In this document: one piece after another, positions 10,857-20,562 of the stretch
How positions within the stretch are numbered: position 1 is the first letter of the stretch
Layout of the letters: each line of letters opens with the position of its first letter
NCBI GenBank assembly: GCA_021018995.1
Contig: CM037591.1
Span: 68,351,901-68,415,900 of the forward strand
Direction: 5' to 3'
Source of the DNA: Chloranthus sessilifolius
Lineage: Eukaryota; Streptophyta; Magnoliopsida; Chloranthales; Chloranthaceae
Length of the DNA stretch: 64,000 nucleotides
Made by a program: the position numbers and the translations under genes
The notes under the pieces: generated by a model
What the model was told of the DNA's origin: nothing
Database searches by the model: none
The model's input: the letters and a program-made list of their open reading frames with translations, nothing else

Positions 10857-10862
10857 CACGTG
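10857..10862. promoter_or_regulatory. G-box (CACGTG) in E LTR
   Basis: A palindromic CCACGTGG lies about 55 bp upstream of the minus-strand TATA box of this LTR. G-boxes bind plant bZIP/bHLH factors; binding here is inference. Confidence 0.45.
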
Positions 10863-11337
10863 GCCTATTAATGATCCTTGGATGCCTCAAGGCACGTGCA
10901 TGAAGATTTGAGTGTGGGAGTGCGTGCCCTAATCACTGGAAATCCCCAGAATGTCCTCTACAGAATGATGGAAGTTGGAGTTCAGAGCTTCACTAGGTTG
11001 CAGTCGATTCCTAAACTTGTCGCGTGGTAGCACTGACTTCGCGAGGATGAGTTAGCATTAAAACTCCAGACGTCGTGAGGTTGCAGCTTCTTGATGCTTT
11101 GAGCAGTCACGAGGTAGATAGTTAAGCTCTCACTGGATTGAGCTTCGCTAGGTTGGATTGCTACTTTTGAATAGCGCAGGAACTGCGCAAGCATTCCATT
11201 TCACAATAGATCTTCGCGAGGCTAACTTTGGCTTCGTGAGGCTGCTTTCTTCCTTAACAGCGTGAGAACTACACAAGAAGTTCACTTCTTAATGGAACTT
11301 CGTGAGGATCCTCGCAATAGCTTTTAGGCTTTTCTGA

Positions 11338-11425
11338 ACTGCGCGACAGGTTCTCTTGACATTTACATCCCGCGGCTACTACGCGACAGGTTCTCTTGAC
11401 ATTTGCATCCTGCGGCTACTGCGCG
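11338..11425. repeat. 45-bp tandem duplication in E LTR motif cluster
   Basis: GCGCGACAGGTTCTCTTGAC and the following CATTTRCATCCYGCGGCTAC occur twice in direct succession, followed by a third partial start. It lies inside the CGCG-rich cluster. Confidence 0.8.
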
Positions 11426-11829
11426 ACAACTTTTCTGAAGTTCTCTTGAATTGCGCGAGACTGCGAGACCTTTAACTTCTGAACTTCACGAGAGCTGCGC
11501 GACTCAAGGCTTCTGAAGCTCTTCTGTCACTCAACTATGAGTGAAGTTGTTGTGAAGGCTTAGGACTTCGTGAGGACTGCGCAAAGCATATTTTTTTGAA
11601 TCCTCTGGAGCTTTGTCAGCTGTGCGAGGCTTGCCTCAGGTCTGGATTCATGGCTCATTCTTCTGAGGGACTTCTGGTGCCAATGCAGGCTCCTTAACAT
11701 GATTTATGGCCTTATTGCACTACTGTTTATTATCTACAGAAAACACTTAACAAACCATTATTAGATGGCTAAGGGTCTAATCAAAGGCTAAGTTAAGGGC
11801 TGAAAAGTGGTACTTTTCAGGTCTTAACA

Positions 11830-12560
11830 GTGAGCACTACTTAGTCCCTCATAGATCTCATTGGTAATATTAATCGCCTCACTTTCTGTAAGGCTCCTGA
11901 GCAAGATGTTATTGTAAGATCGCTTGTAAAGACATTCCCCAAAAATGACATAGCATGTTGCTAAACATTGAATGGTTCGTCAGTTCATCGTGGACGTACC
12001 CTCAAAGAAAGTTAGTGTCTCAAGGAAATTCTTGATATCTGAGAACCAAGGTGGCTCATCATTGGGCATTAGAGGTTCCTCAATCTGTAGGTAGAAGGCC
12101 AACTCATTCCTTTGCTCGATCATGATCGGCTTCATCTCAGCACCATACAAGATTTTAATCATTGATGCGAAAGTGGCTAATGCGTCGGCAAAGCGATTCC
12201 TTATCCGAGGGACATATGAGAATGCCACATCTTCGAAATAAACTATCAGATCCTCGAGGTGCTCATGGTAAGGGATCAATTTCTCATCTTTTGTCTTCCA
12301 ATCTCCATTCGTTTGGCATATGATCAATTGCGAATCGCCAAACACTTGGAGGAGAGTTATGTTTAGATCGAGGCCGCCTGTAAACTAGTGGCACAAGCTT
12401 CATACTCGGCCATGTTGTTAGTGCAAGGGAAGTTGAGTTTGATAGAGACTGGTAGGTGAGATCCTTTTGGTAAAATCAGAATGGTACCAACTCCCTGACC
12501 CTCAGCATTTAATGCTCCATCAAATTGCATTACCCATTATTCTTCTGCTTCTTCTGTATC
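11830..12560 (-). pseudogene. Element B second (archaeal-type) RNase H and start of integrase
   Basis: Minus-strand translation shows MQFDGALNAEGQGVGTILI, then NNMAEYEAC, then VFGDSQLIICQTNGDWKTKDEKL and RFADALATFASM. The Asp, Glu and Asp residues in DGA, AEYEA and GDSQ are the expected catalytic set. This domain, placed after the gypsy RNase H, is characteristic of Tat/Ogre elements, where it is thought to support RNA removal during reverse transcription. A stop near 12385 and another at 11980 interrupt it. Beyond the second stop the frame resumes with YKRSYNNILLRSLTESEA and the first His of the integrase zinc finger, which is where LTR E inserted. Confidence 0.85.
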
Positions 12561-13105
12561 GTCTTCCGTCATGAACAGGATGTCCTCATCGAGGAACTCA
12601 GTTCTCAAAGGTTCATAATCTGGCAAAAGATTGTCAGCAAGGTGATCAGCGAGTGCCTGCCCCTTGATCAACTTCTGAGTGGCGTACGTGATGTCAAACT
12701 CAGACAATAAAAGTTGCCATCAAGTGATTTATCCAGTAGGAGCTAACTTCTTAAACAGGTATTTCAACGGGTCCATTTTGGCCAAGAGTAGAATGGCTTG
12801 GGATAGCAAGTAATGGCGGAGTCTCCGAGTAGCCCATACAAGAGTCAGGCATGCTTTCTCTAGATGAGAATAGCATGTCTCATAATCAGTAAACTTCTTG
12901 GTTAGATAGTAGATGGCCTACTCTCTTCTTCCGTCTCGTCATGCTGCCCTAAGACACATCCCATCAAGACTTCCATTGTGGAGAGATACATTAAGAGTGG
13001 TCTCCCTAGCTTTGGTGTACCAACACTGGTGGGTTAAGGAGGTAGCTTTTAATTTTATCGAATGTTGCCTGACAATCGTTGTTTCATTCAACGGGGTGAG
13101 TTCTT
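12561..13105 (-). pseudogene. Element B gypsy-type RNase H and linker
   Basis: The minus strand gives VLGQHDETEEE, AIYYLTKKFTDYE, LEKACLTLVWATRRLRHYLL, KMDPLKYLF and IKGQALADHLADNLLPDY in order, the usual connection from RT through RNase H in Tat elements. The catalytic positions are partly degenerate and the region carries at least three stops and frameshift-like breaks. It is followed without gap by the second RNase H. Its role would be to degrade the RNA strand of the RNA:DNA hybrid. Confidence 0.8.
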
Positions 13106-13900
13106 CTAAAGTAGCTTGAAGATTGGCGTGCAAATAGACATTAACTGTGCAATGAACCAACTGATATATTGTATTCTGCCCAAGAACCCTCTAAATTCTT
13201 TCTTAGTAGATGGTGGCAGCATTTCAGTGATAGCTTTGACTTTGACTAGGTCAACCTCGATCCCTCTCCTGTTGACGATGAATCCCAACAGTTTTCTAGG
13301 CATCGCACCAAATATTCACTTCTATGGGTTCAGACGTAGCCTGTACTTGCTCAACCTCTCGAACAACTTCTGGAGGTTTACCAAGTGATCGCTTTGCTCC
13401 GGTGACTTGCCTATTATATCATCAACATACACTTCAATATCTCAGTGCATCACGTTGTAAAACAGTGCGGTCATAGCTCTTTGGTATGTTGCACTGGCAT
13501 TCTTTAGCCCAAATGGCATGACTCTTTAGTAAAAGGTTCCCCAAGGAGTGATAAATGTCGTCTTCTCTCGATCTGCTTCTTCCATCTTAATCTAATTGTA
13601 TTTTGAGAATCCGTCCATAAAAGAAAGCATCCCGTGCTTTGAAGTGCTATCGACCAAGATGTCGATGTGCGGCAATGGGAAATCATCCTTTGGGCTAGCC
13701 TTATTTAAATTACAGAAATCGATACACATGTAAACCTTTCCATCCTTTTTTGGCATAGGCACGATATTAGCTAGCCACTGCGGGTATTTGGATACCATGA
13801 AAAGCCCTACGTCATACTGCTTGATGACCTCGTCTTTGACTTTCAACATCCACTCGAGTCAGAGATGTATCAGCTTCTACTTAACTAGCTTCGTATCAGG
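13106..13900 (-). pseudogene. Element B reverse transcriptase
   Basis: Motifs on the minus strand in order: EVIKQYDVGLFMVSKYPQW, NIVPMPKKDGKVYMCIDF, LNKASPKDDFPLPHID, FMDGFSKYN, TTFITPWGTFY, VMPFGLKNASATYQRAM, IEVYVDDIIGKS (the YVDD catalytic site, near 13428) and LLGFIVNRRGIEVD with KEFRGFLGRIQYISWFI at the end. The YVDD motif is intact, but stops occur after FSKYN, before RVMPFG and in the thumb. The translation matches Ty3/gypsy RT of the Tat type. Confidence 0.9.
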
Positions 13901-15534
13901 GTAGAGAGGCACTTCATGCTTGACCAAATCAGTGTCTAGCCCAGGCATGTCCTCATTTGACCAGGCAAAAATGTCTTGGTATGATTGAAGGAAGTCAATC
14001 ATGTTTTTTCTTTCTTCGGGATAGAAACGTTTCAATTTTTATAATTCAAGGAATCTCCTCAGTCCCTAGATTAGCGTCCTCAGTTTCTTCGACAATGGGG
14101 GTAGGGCCATGTTCAAATTGGGTAAACCGGTCAAGGAACTCATTGGGGAGCTCCTCCAAAGGGATATCCTCGTCTAGACTTGTAACTCCTACCTCTTCTT
14201 ATATTTCTACAAGAAAGGGGTCGATTTTACGTGGGACAGATATTTCCATTAAGGCATCTTTTTTTAAGGATTTTGTTTGGATTTTTTAAGGATTTTGTTT
14301 GGAATTTTAAATGACAATATTTTTGGACTTTGTATTTTTTCAATGTTTTTGGAATTTTTATTTTCTTCGGAGATGGACCCTTGGTAGCACGAGTTTGTGT
14401 ATGTACAAGGTATTGTCTGTGAAGGGCTTATCTCACTTTTTATAAGTTGTTTTTTTTTCAGAAAACGGGTGCCAAATGTTAGGCCACTCCCCGCTTCTAG
14501 GGTTTGGGGCAAAGATGCCCAGTTGCGTCCCTAAGAGGCCCACTTCTTTACCTGTTTGGATGGATGGTGCTGACTAATATGACTCTTTGGAATCAGCCTC
14601 CATCATGCTGATGCCCATTTCGTCTGAGATGATGTCCTCAAATGTTAACACAATTTTGCAATGATTCACCATAGGGTATTTTGTTCAGGTACGGACCATA
14701 GTTCCTCAAAGAGGGATAATGCGGCCAAGTCTATTTCCAGGTTGGGAAGGGTGATGTCGGGATTGGTGGGGTGAGCCAGTGTTGTAGGCTTGTGTGGGGT
14801 TAATCAGGTTACCCAATTCTGGTCAATCTTCACAACCCCAGCACTCCCAAATGAATTTCTGATATGAGGCCTGGGACGAGGTTTCTCCTCTAGGTGGATG
14901 CCCCTAGCTTTTGTAGCTGTCATCGCACGGGCTTTCACCTTAGCCTCTCGCACTTCATCTTCTGTGGGCTTGTAACCTAGCCCAAATCTAACTTTTTGGC
15001 CTCCCTTAGCTATGACGAGCTCCTTCCTACCTTGCAGTCTGAGCCCTAGTCCTCTTCCTTTTTTATAGCCCCACTCCTAGAGCATGGCCACTGCTGCTAC
15101 CATTCCACCTTCGGTTCTTGGAATGATGCCCTCCATGGGCTCCGAGAGTACTGTCGATACTTCGTACATGAAACTGTGGAGGTTGATGTCCTCAGTGGTG
15201 TGCGGCACATCCAACACTTTGGATTTTTCAATGCTGTTAGGGGCTTTTTCTTTCCCACTGTACCCCTCACCAATGATGGTGATGATCTTATGCCCGGACG
15301 CAAACTTAAGCTTTTGGTGCAGTGTCGACGGTATGTCTCTGACCTCATACAGACCCATTATCGATTAAATGAGGACAGTAGATTAAACGAGGATTTGATG
15401 TCCATCACTTGAAACAATATGGAGGTCATTGGCCCAATCAATAGCTCAAGGTCAACTTCTCCCATTATCTCTCTTGGTGTGTTATTGAAGCCTCTGACAC
15501 TAGTTCTCGTGGGTCTCAGCATGCAAGGAACTAT
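13901..15534 (-). pseudogene. Element B protease C-terminus, G-patch domain and linker to RT
   Basis: Reading from 15534 leftwards: end of the aspartic protease (SVRGFNNTPREIMGEVDLEL), a region with DIPSTLHQKLKFASGHKI that commonly follows protease in Tat elements, then a G-patch-like segment at about 14960-15090 (EWGYKKGRGLGLRLQG..RFGLGYKP). After this comes a poorly conserved linker (with EDIPLEELPNEFLDRFTQFE around 14100-14180) and an AT-rich stretch at about 14250-14480 that looks non-coding. Stops occur within the G-patch and linker. G-patch domains bind nucleic acid or activate helicases; their job in these elements is not settled. The upstream protease half is across element C at 56378. 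Confidence 0.75.
15530..15534. other. Target-site duplication of C, left copy (ACTAT)
   Basis: The right copy is ACTAC at 56378-56382, four of five bases identical. With one copy kept the protease reading frame of B runs straight across. Confidence 0.72.
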
Positions 15535-18206
15535 TGTTGTTTGTGCTACTTGGTGTGAAAGTGTGCTTATGTTATTGTGTGGTGGAAATCAAATGAAAAC
15601 AAAGTAATATAAAAGAATGGATCAGCACAACCAAAGTAATCCTAGACCTACAAGATTCAGGGTCTATTGTAGCAAGTTTTAATAAGTAAGAGTTTATCCC
15701 ACAGAGAAATTGATCTAGAACCCAAAATGGGCTATAATAGTAGGCCTTCAGATCTGGCTACAAATCTGACAATCCTAAAGAAAGGGAGTTGGGTGTCACG
15801 ACTAAATAAATTAATCCTAAAAGCAGAGAAATGAAATGTAGCCCTATCCTAAAGAAAGGGTTACGACGAAGATGATGGTAGTGTGTGTCAAAATAAAATA
15901 TAAAAATTATGAGAAGTAAGTAGGTTAAGCTAGAGTTAATGACACAGTAATGTAACTCAGATTTAGTCTGTCTCTGCAGTGCTCCTTGCTGAGACACTAT
16001 TAAAAGCCTCAACAAGGTATAAGCTCCTAGTTTAACCCATGCCATTTGGGGCGCTCTTAGGGCTATACTCTGTCAACTATAATGGTCACAGGGTATCCAA
16101 TAGAGTCTGTCAAATCCCATTAGTTCAACCAAAACTTCGCTAGTCTAATTCTGAAGAGTGGACTGATCATTTCCACAGCCACTAGACCAGCTCTAGCCAT
16201 GAATACTATTACAACACTATGTAATGCCAGTGCTATAAGCTCCCCAGATAGGCGCATAGACCTGGCTGACATCCATAAGTATTCTAACCCATAAGATCAT
16301 AAGTGCTTTACTAAGGCATACTGCTCACTAATGCCCACAAAAAGGACCATGCAATAGGTTGAATAAGGCCTTTAACTCAGCTGGTCATTGCTACAAATAG
16401 CCTATAATGACTCAACCTCAAGCTGCAATTACTACTAGAGATAAGATCTAATATCTGATATCGATTAGGTAGAACAGAGGGGAGCCAGTTACTGTACAAA
16501 CCTCCTCACAAGGCTCTAGAAGCTCATGTGCAGGGGAGAAGAATCCTTCTCAAACATGTGGATGGACACAAACTTAGGGCTATACACTGTCCACTTGAAT
16601 GGTCATAGGGTATCCCATTGGTCTATCCAGCCCACAGAGGCCTGAGAAAGAACATGAAAACTGCTGCAACCACCATGGTTTGCAGGCCTCCGAGCTCCCT
16701 GGATCTCACTACAGATCCGGCATTGCTTTCCATGTTTCTATCAAATGAAGGGAAATCAGAAGACCTACTAGAAACTAAATGGGCTAGTCCCAAATACATG
16801 GATCCTATAGACATCTAACGAAATCATAAGATCTATAGATTTGATTAAGCATTAAAATAGCAATTCATTGATAACAGTAAAACTTACAATGAACTGTCTC
16901 CTGGCTACAACCCATACACAATTGCTCATCCAAGATCCCAATGTATACAAAAATCTATTACAAAACTAAACAAACTAAACCTAGTTGCTTACAGGGGGAT
17001 TAGCCAGCAAGTGCTAAGCTAAGCGAGAAGAAAAAAAAAAAAGAGGTGATCAAACCCTAACCCTAGCCTGCTAGAGCTCTCAACCGGCAGAGGATGAAGG
17101 AAAGATGAAAATAATAAACTCTAAGTATAGCTTATATACTCTCTGAAAATGGCCTTGGCTCTTAAGAGATTAACCCTAATTTTTCTAGCAGATGTGACAC
17201 TGGTACAACCCTTGAATTCCTCAAGATGTGTGTCTCGAAATCTGCACCTCGAAAAGTGTACCCTAGCCTTGGGAAATTCCTGAAAGGTCCTTGAATAAAA
17301 CTAAGAAGTTAAGAGCTAGTGCTTCGTGGGGCTGGGATTTGCTTTTAGCTCATTCGCGCAACTGCTTTGCCTTTGCGGAGTTGGGTTTGGCTGATGGGAA
17401 GTACTCATTTGCATAGTAGAACTTTTCGTGAATCGTGTAGTTGCTTTGCATCGCAGTGCTATCGCGAAGATAATTTGGAATGCCAGGATTTCTCACGCAA
17501 TAGAGCTTCAGAAGCTCTTGCTCGCTAAGTACTCGCGTAGGTGAGCTCTTACGCTCGCATAGTAACTTTTAAGGCTCCAGGGTGCGCAAGATCTACGCGA
17601 GAGGAATTCTAGGTGTCTCTCTCATCCAAGGCCACGCGAGAACTCCACGAGGTGACTTTTGGTTCTTTGTGCATATGAGCTTGCAGTGTTTTACGTGCAG
17701 CTACTTTGGGGCTCCAACTTCGCGAGAGCTTCGCGAGGGTAGATTCTGAGAGTATTAAGTCACGATGGCTTTACAACTCGCCTCTTGATTGTGCACCTTA
17801 TCTCCATGAGGGCCTCTTCCACTGCATCTTTAGCTTTGTGGGGAAGCTCCTCAACTCTGTAAAGTCCATCTTTTACTGCTCTAGTGTATTGCACTTGTCG
17901 TTGTCATAGTCTCGTCCCTTCTCAGCTAATCTTCATTCATCTGCCAGATTGGTTAATGATGATCAGTAATAGTGAGTAACTATGGTGAGCACTACCAAGG
18001 TGTTCCATCAGGCATTGGCTCAGCTGTCATCTTTTCTTGTATTCTCTCTCTCTCTCTCTCTTGGGCCAAAAAGCAAGGATTTTACATTAAGCTGTAGATT
18101 TTATTACTAACTGCAAAACATACTTAACACATGTTTATTAGTGGGCTTCAAGGTCCATCAAAGGCTAGGTTAAGAGGTGAAAAGTGGTACTTTTCAGTAA
18201 ATAACA
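15535..18206 (-). repeat. 3' LTR of element C
   Basis: About 2.67 kb. On the minus strand it starts TGTTATTTACTGAAAAGTAC at 18206 and ends ..AAACAACA at 15535. It carries a minus-strand TATA (GTATATAAGC, plus 17130-17139), a cluster of CGCGAG/GCGCAA motifs at about 17310-17760, a CT microsatellite (about 18045-18062) and an internal duplication (about 16050-16100 against 16560-16640). Confidence 0.9.
17130..17139 (-). promoter_or_regulatory. TATA box of C 3' LTR
   Basis: GTATATAAGC on the minus strand, about 1070 bp inside the LTR from its 5' end. The identical decamer occurs in the 5' LTR (55304-55313) and in F (4971-4980). Confidence 0.65.
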
Positions 18207-18349
18207 CACCCCCAAACCTAATCTTTGCTAGTCCCTGAGCAAAAGGGAAAATTAAAACAACTATTCTAAGAAATTGAAAAGCCACTTTCGTAGGGAGCAC
18301 GGATACATTTAGCATATGTACCAAGCCTTTTAAACCCCTAAGTGAACCC
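18207..18349 (-). other. Polypurine tract and 3' UTR end of element C
   Basis: Directly beside the 3' LTR the minus strand reads TTAGGTTTGGGGGTG, the Athila polypurine tract that primes plus-strand DNA synthesis. The rest of the stretch is the beginning of the conserved block found upstream of the 3' LTR in A and D. A inserted at 18350; the left target-site copy is AACCC (18345-18349). Confidence 0.85.
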
Positions 18350-18569
18350 TGTTAATCTTTGAAAAGTACCACTTTTCACCCCTTAACATGAGCTTTGATA
18401 CACCTGAGTGGACTAATAAATGCTTGTTGAGTATGTCTTGCAGATAGTAGTAAAAAGAAGTCATAGTGCAGAAATCTATCTCTCAATGCAGTTCAGACCC
18501 AATAGTGGCTCACTTAGAGCATGCAACAATAGCAAAGTAGTGTTGAAAGAGTGAAAACAGGCTGAAAAC

Positions 18570-18935
18570 AACCTATCGAGAGATTACTGGAACCTGTCGA
18601 TAGGGTCTGAAAGTTGAGAGAAGGAAGAAGCCATGAGGATGGGGGAATTCGATAGGATCCTGGAACCTATCGCGTAGTCGGAAACAAGAAGGGAGCATCC
18701 TATGGACAGGTTGCCTAAGCTTGAAGAGAACCTATCGATAAGATTCTAAAACCTATCGCGCTAAGGACACCTATTGAAAAGTTGAGAACCTATCGACAGG
18801 AGCTAGAAGCAAACCTATCGAAATGTACTGTGCAGAGAACAATCTATCAAAACCTATCAAAAGGATCTTGAATCCTAGCAAAAGGAACAAAAGGCCTGTT
18901 TGGAACCTGTCGAAAGCCTCAGGAACCTATCAAGA
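18570..18935. repeat. CCTATCGA motif cluster in A 5' LTR
   Basis: A dozen or more copies of CCTATCGA, TCGATAGG and one-base variants occur in about 370 bp. The full form CCTATCGATAGG is a perfect 12-bp palindrome. The cluster ends about 260 bp upstream of the TATA box. The 3' LTR copy is at about 31790-32165, with perfect palindromes at 31952-31963 and 32021-32032. Confidence 0.88.
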
Positions 18936-19065
18936 TCGACGGAAGGACTTCTGAGAAAAGTTGTTGTGCACACGCTGCAAGTTGGTGACCTGCTACATGT
19001 AATTCGAGGCACTCTGGTGACCGACACGAAGTCTCTAGAAGTGCCCTGGGAAACCCTAACCGACC

Positions 19066-19200
19066 CACGTGCTCTCCCCCAACTCTAACTAACTGAAAGA
19101 GCCTTCTAGAAGGGGAATAAAGGAGAGAATAGCATAATTATTCTAGAAGCTGTAATTGGCAGGAAAAATGGATCTGAGGCAGAGGAGGAAAGCTATAAAA
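19066..19200 (+). promoter_or_regulatory. Core promoter region of A 5' LTR (G-box and TATA)
   Basis: A CACGTG G-box at 19066-19071 is followed by TATAAAA at 19194-19200. The same pair occurs in the 3' LTR (CACGTG 32298-32303; TATAAAG 32426-32432). An AAACCCTAA telomere-like box lies just upstream of the G-box (about 19051). Confidence 0.6.
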
Positions 19201-20224
19201 GGAAGGGAAGCCACCAGAAAAAATGGATCAATTCTGGAGATCAGAGCTTGCATCGAAATTCTCTATTCTTCCTTTTAGCCCAACTATGGTTGGCTAATTT
19301 CTTTGGAGCAGCAAGGAGTGAGGTTGGATATGTAATTGGGGAGAGTTGAGAATGTTATTAAGGGTATTGCACAGACTATAAATTTGAGAGCATTTCATTG
19401 TATAGCGATTTTATTTCAATGCAATGTTGGTTTAACTATTGTAATTAGATCTACATTTCATTTGGTTTCATTTGGTGCTCGATCCGATTTGTGTAGATGG
19501 GAATAGCTCACCCACTTAACTGGTAGACCTCTTAGATACCATTTGATCTCCCTAGATCTGATGTTCCTGCAATTGCCTATGTCTATGACCTGACAATTGC
19601 AACATTTATAGTGATTATATTGTTTTGATGGAAGCTTTAGAATGGAGTGAATCTATTGGATGATCTGTGACCATTGAAATGGACAGATCATAGCCTTAAG
19701 ATCAATCCAAATCTCTGGCTTAGATCAGATCCTTTTACCCTGTAGCTGTGCTTATAGCCAGATGAGGGGTTGATGCATTTTGAATTCTTTGTGACACTGT
19801 CAGCTCAATCCAATTGCAGCAAGACCAAACTCCAGGCTGTTTCTCTCCATTTTCTATTTTTAATTTCACCAAAAATTCCCTTCACTTGTAAGATCTGAAA
19901 TCTGGATTTAATCTCAATTCATTTTTGCATTTAATTGTGTTTCTATAGTTTAGATTAAAGTGACAACCCCTTAAAACCTCTCCTCTCTCTTTTGCTATTT
20001 TAGTATTAGGCAGGGTGCCTGATCTGCCTTAGATCTGGAGATTTACTTAATTTTTAGCCCACATTTTCCTGTGGTCATACCCTTACTTACCCTTTAAAAC
20101 TTGCTACAATAGGCCCTAAATACTTGCAGGTCTGTATGTCTGCTTGCCTTGGTGTGTGTAACCAATAGATTCTTTAATTGTGTGATTTTAAATCCCTTTT
20201 TGAACACAAGGTAAGTAGGCAACA

Positions 20225-20562
20225 AGTTTTCAGCGCCGCTGCCGGGAATCTGTGTGCTTAAAATTTGTAGATCTAAGTTTGTTTTAGTATAGATTGTAGA
20301 TCTCTACTATACTGTTTAATTTTTCACTAACTGCTTTTGAAAGTTTTTACTGTTTGGGAATAGTTTTTGTTGTTTTTAACATATTGGAAGTTGTGTCTAA
20401 GGAGGAGCATTGTGCTAGAGGTTGTGCTAAAGTTTGCATCCCTCTACTCCTTTTATTTTTCTAATCTGTGGATTTGTAGATTTATTAGTTAATTGTTCTT
20501 GTTCCTGATTGTTGTGTTAAATTTGCTCTGCATTGTGTATGCATTAAGATTGTGAATGGAGT
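20225..20562 (+). other. Leader of element A
   Basis: Untranslated region between the LTR and gag. Apart from the primer site I see only AT-rich sequence without ORF or repeat. Confidence 0.6.
20231..20248 (+). other. Primer binding site of A (tRNA-Asp type)
   Basis: CAGCGCCGCTGCCGGGAA starts six bases after the LTR end and resembles TGGCGCCGTTGCCGGGGA, the complement of the 3' end of plant tRNA-Asp, the primer commonly used by Athila elements. There are a few mismatches. Confidence 0.8.

Larger units (their letters stand above)
9298..11829 (-). repeat. Element E: solo Athila LTR (D-type family)
   Basis: On the minus strand it begins TGTTAAGACCTGAAAAGTAC at 11829 and ends ..CCCAACA at 9298, about 2.53 kb. 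It aligns with the D LTRs over its length, and has no internal region, primer site or second LTR next to it. It has a minus-strand TATA (TATATAAAC, about 10796-10805), a G-box CACGTG (10857-10862), telomere-like AAACCCTAA near the TATA, and a dense cluster of CGCGAG/GCGCGAC motifs at about 10980-11580. The host on both sides is the B integrase. Solo LTRs arise by recombination between the two LTRs of a full element. Confidence 0.88.
18350..20224 (+). repeat. 5' LTR of element A
   Basis: About 1.88 kb, TGTTAATCTTTGAAAAG at the start and ..TAGGCAACA at the end. It contains a cluster of CCTATCGA/TCGATAGG motifs at about 18570-18935, a G-box at 19066-19071, a TATA box at 19194-19200 and a GTAAGT splice-donor-like site near the end (20211-20216). 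It is clearly a different family from the C and D LTRs except for the shared 5' terminal inverted repeat and a few short blocks. Confidence 0.93.

Noticed and set aside
18047-18062. CT microsatellite as a regulatory site
   Set aside because: Variable in length between the two C LTRs; a simple repeat is the sufficient explanation.
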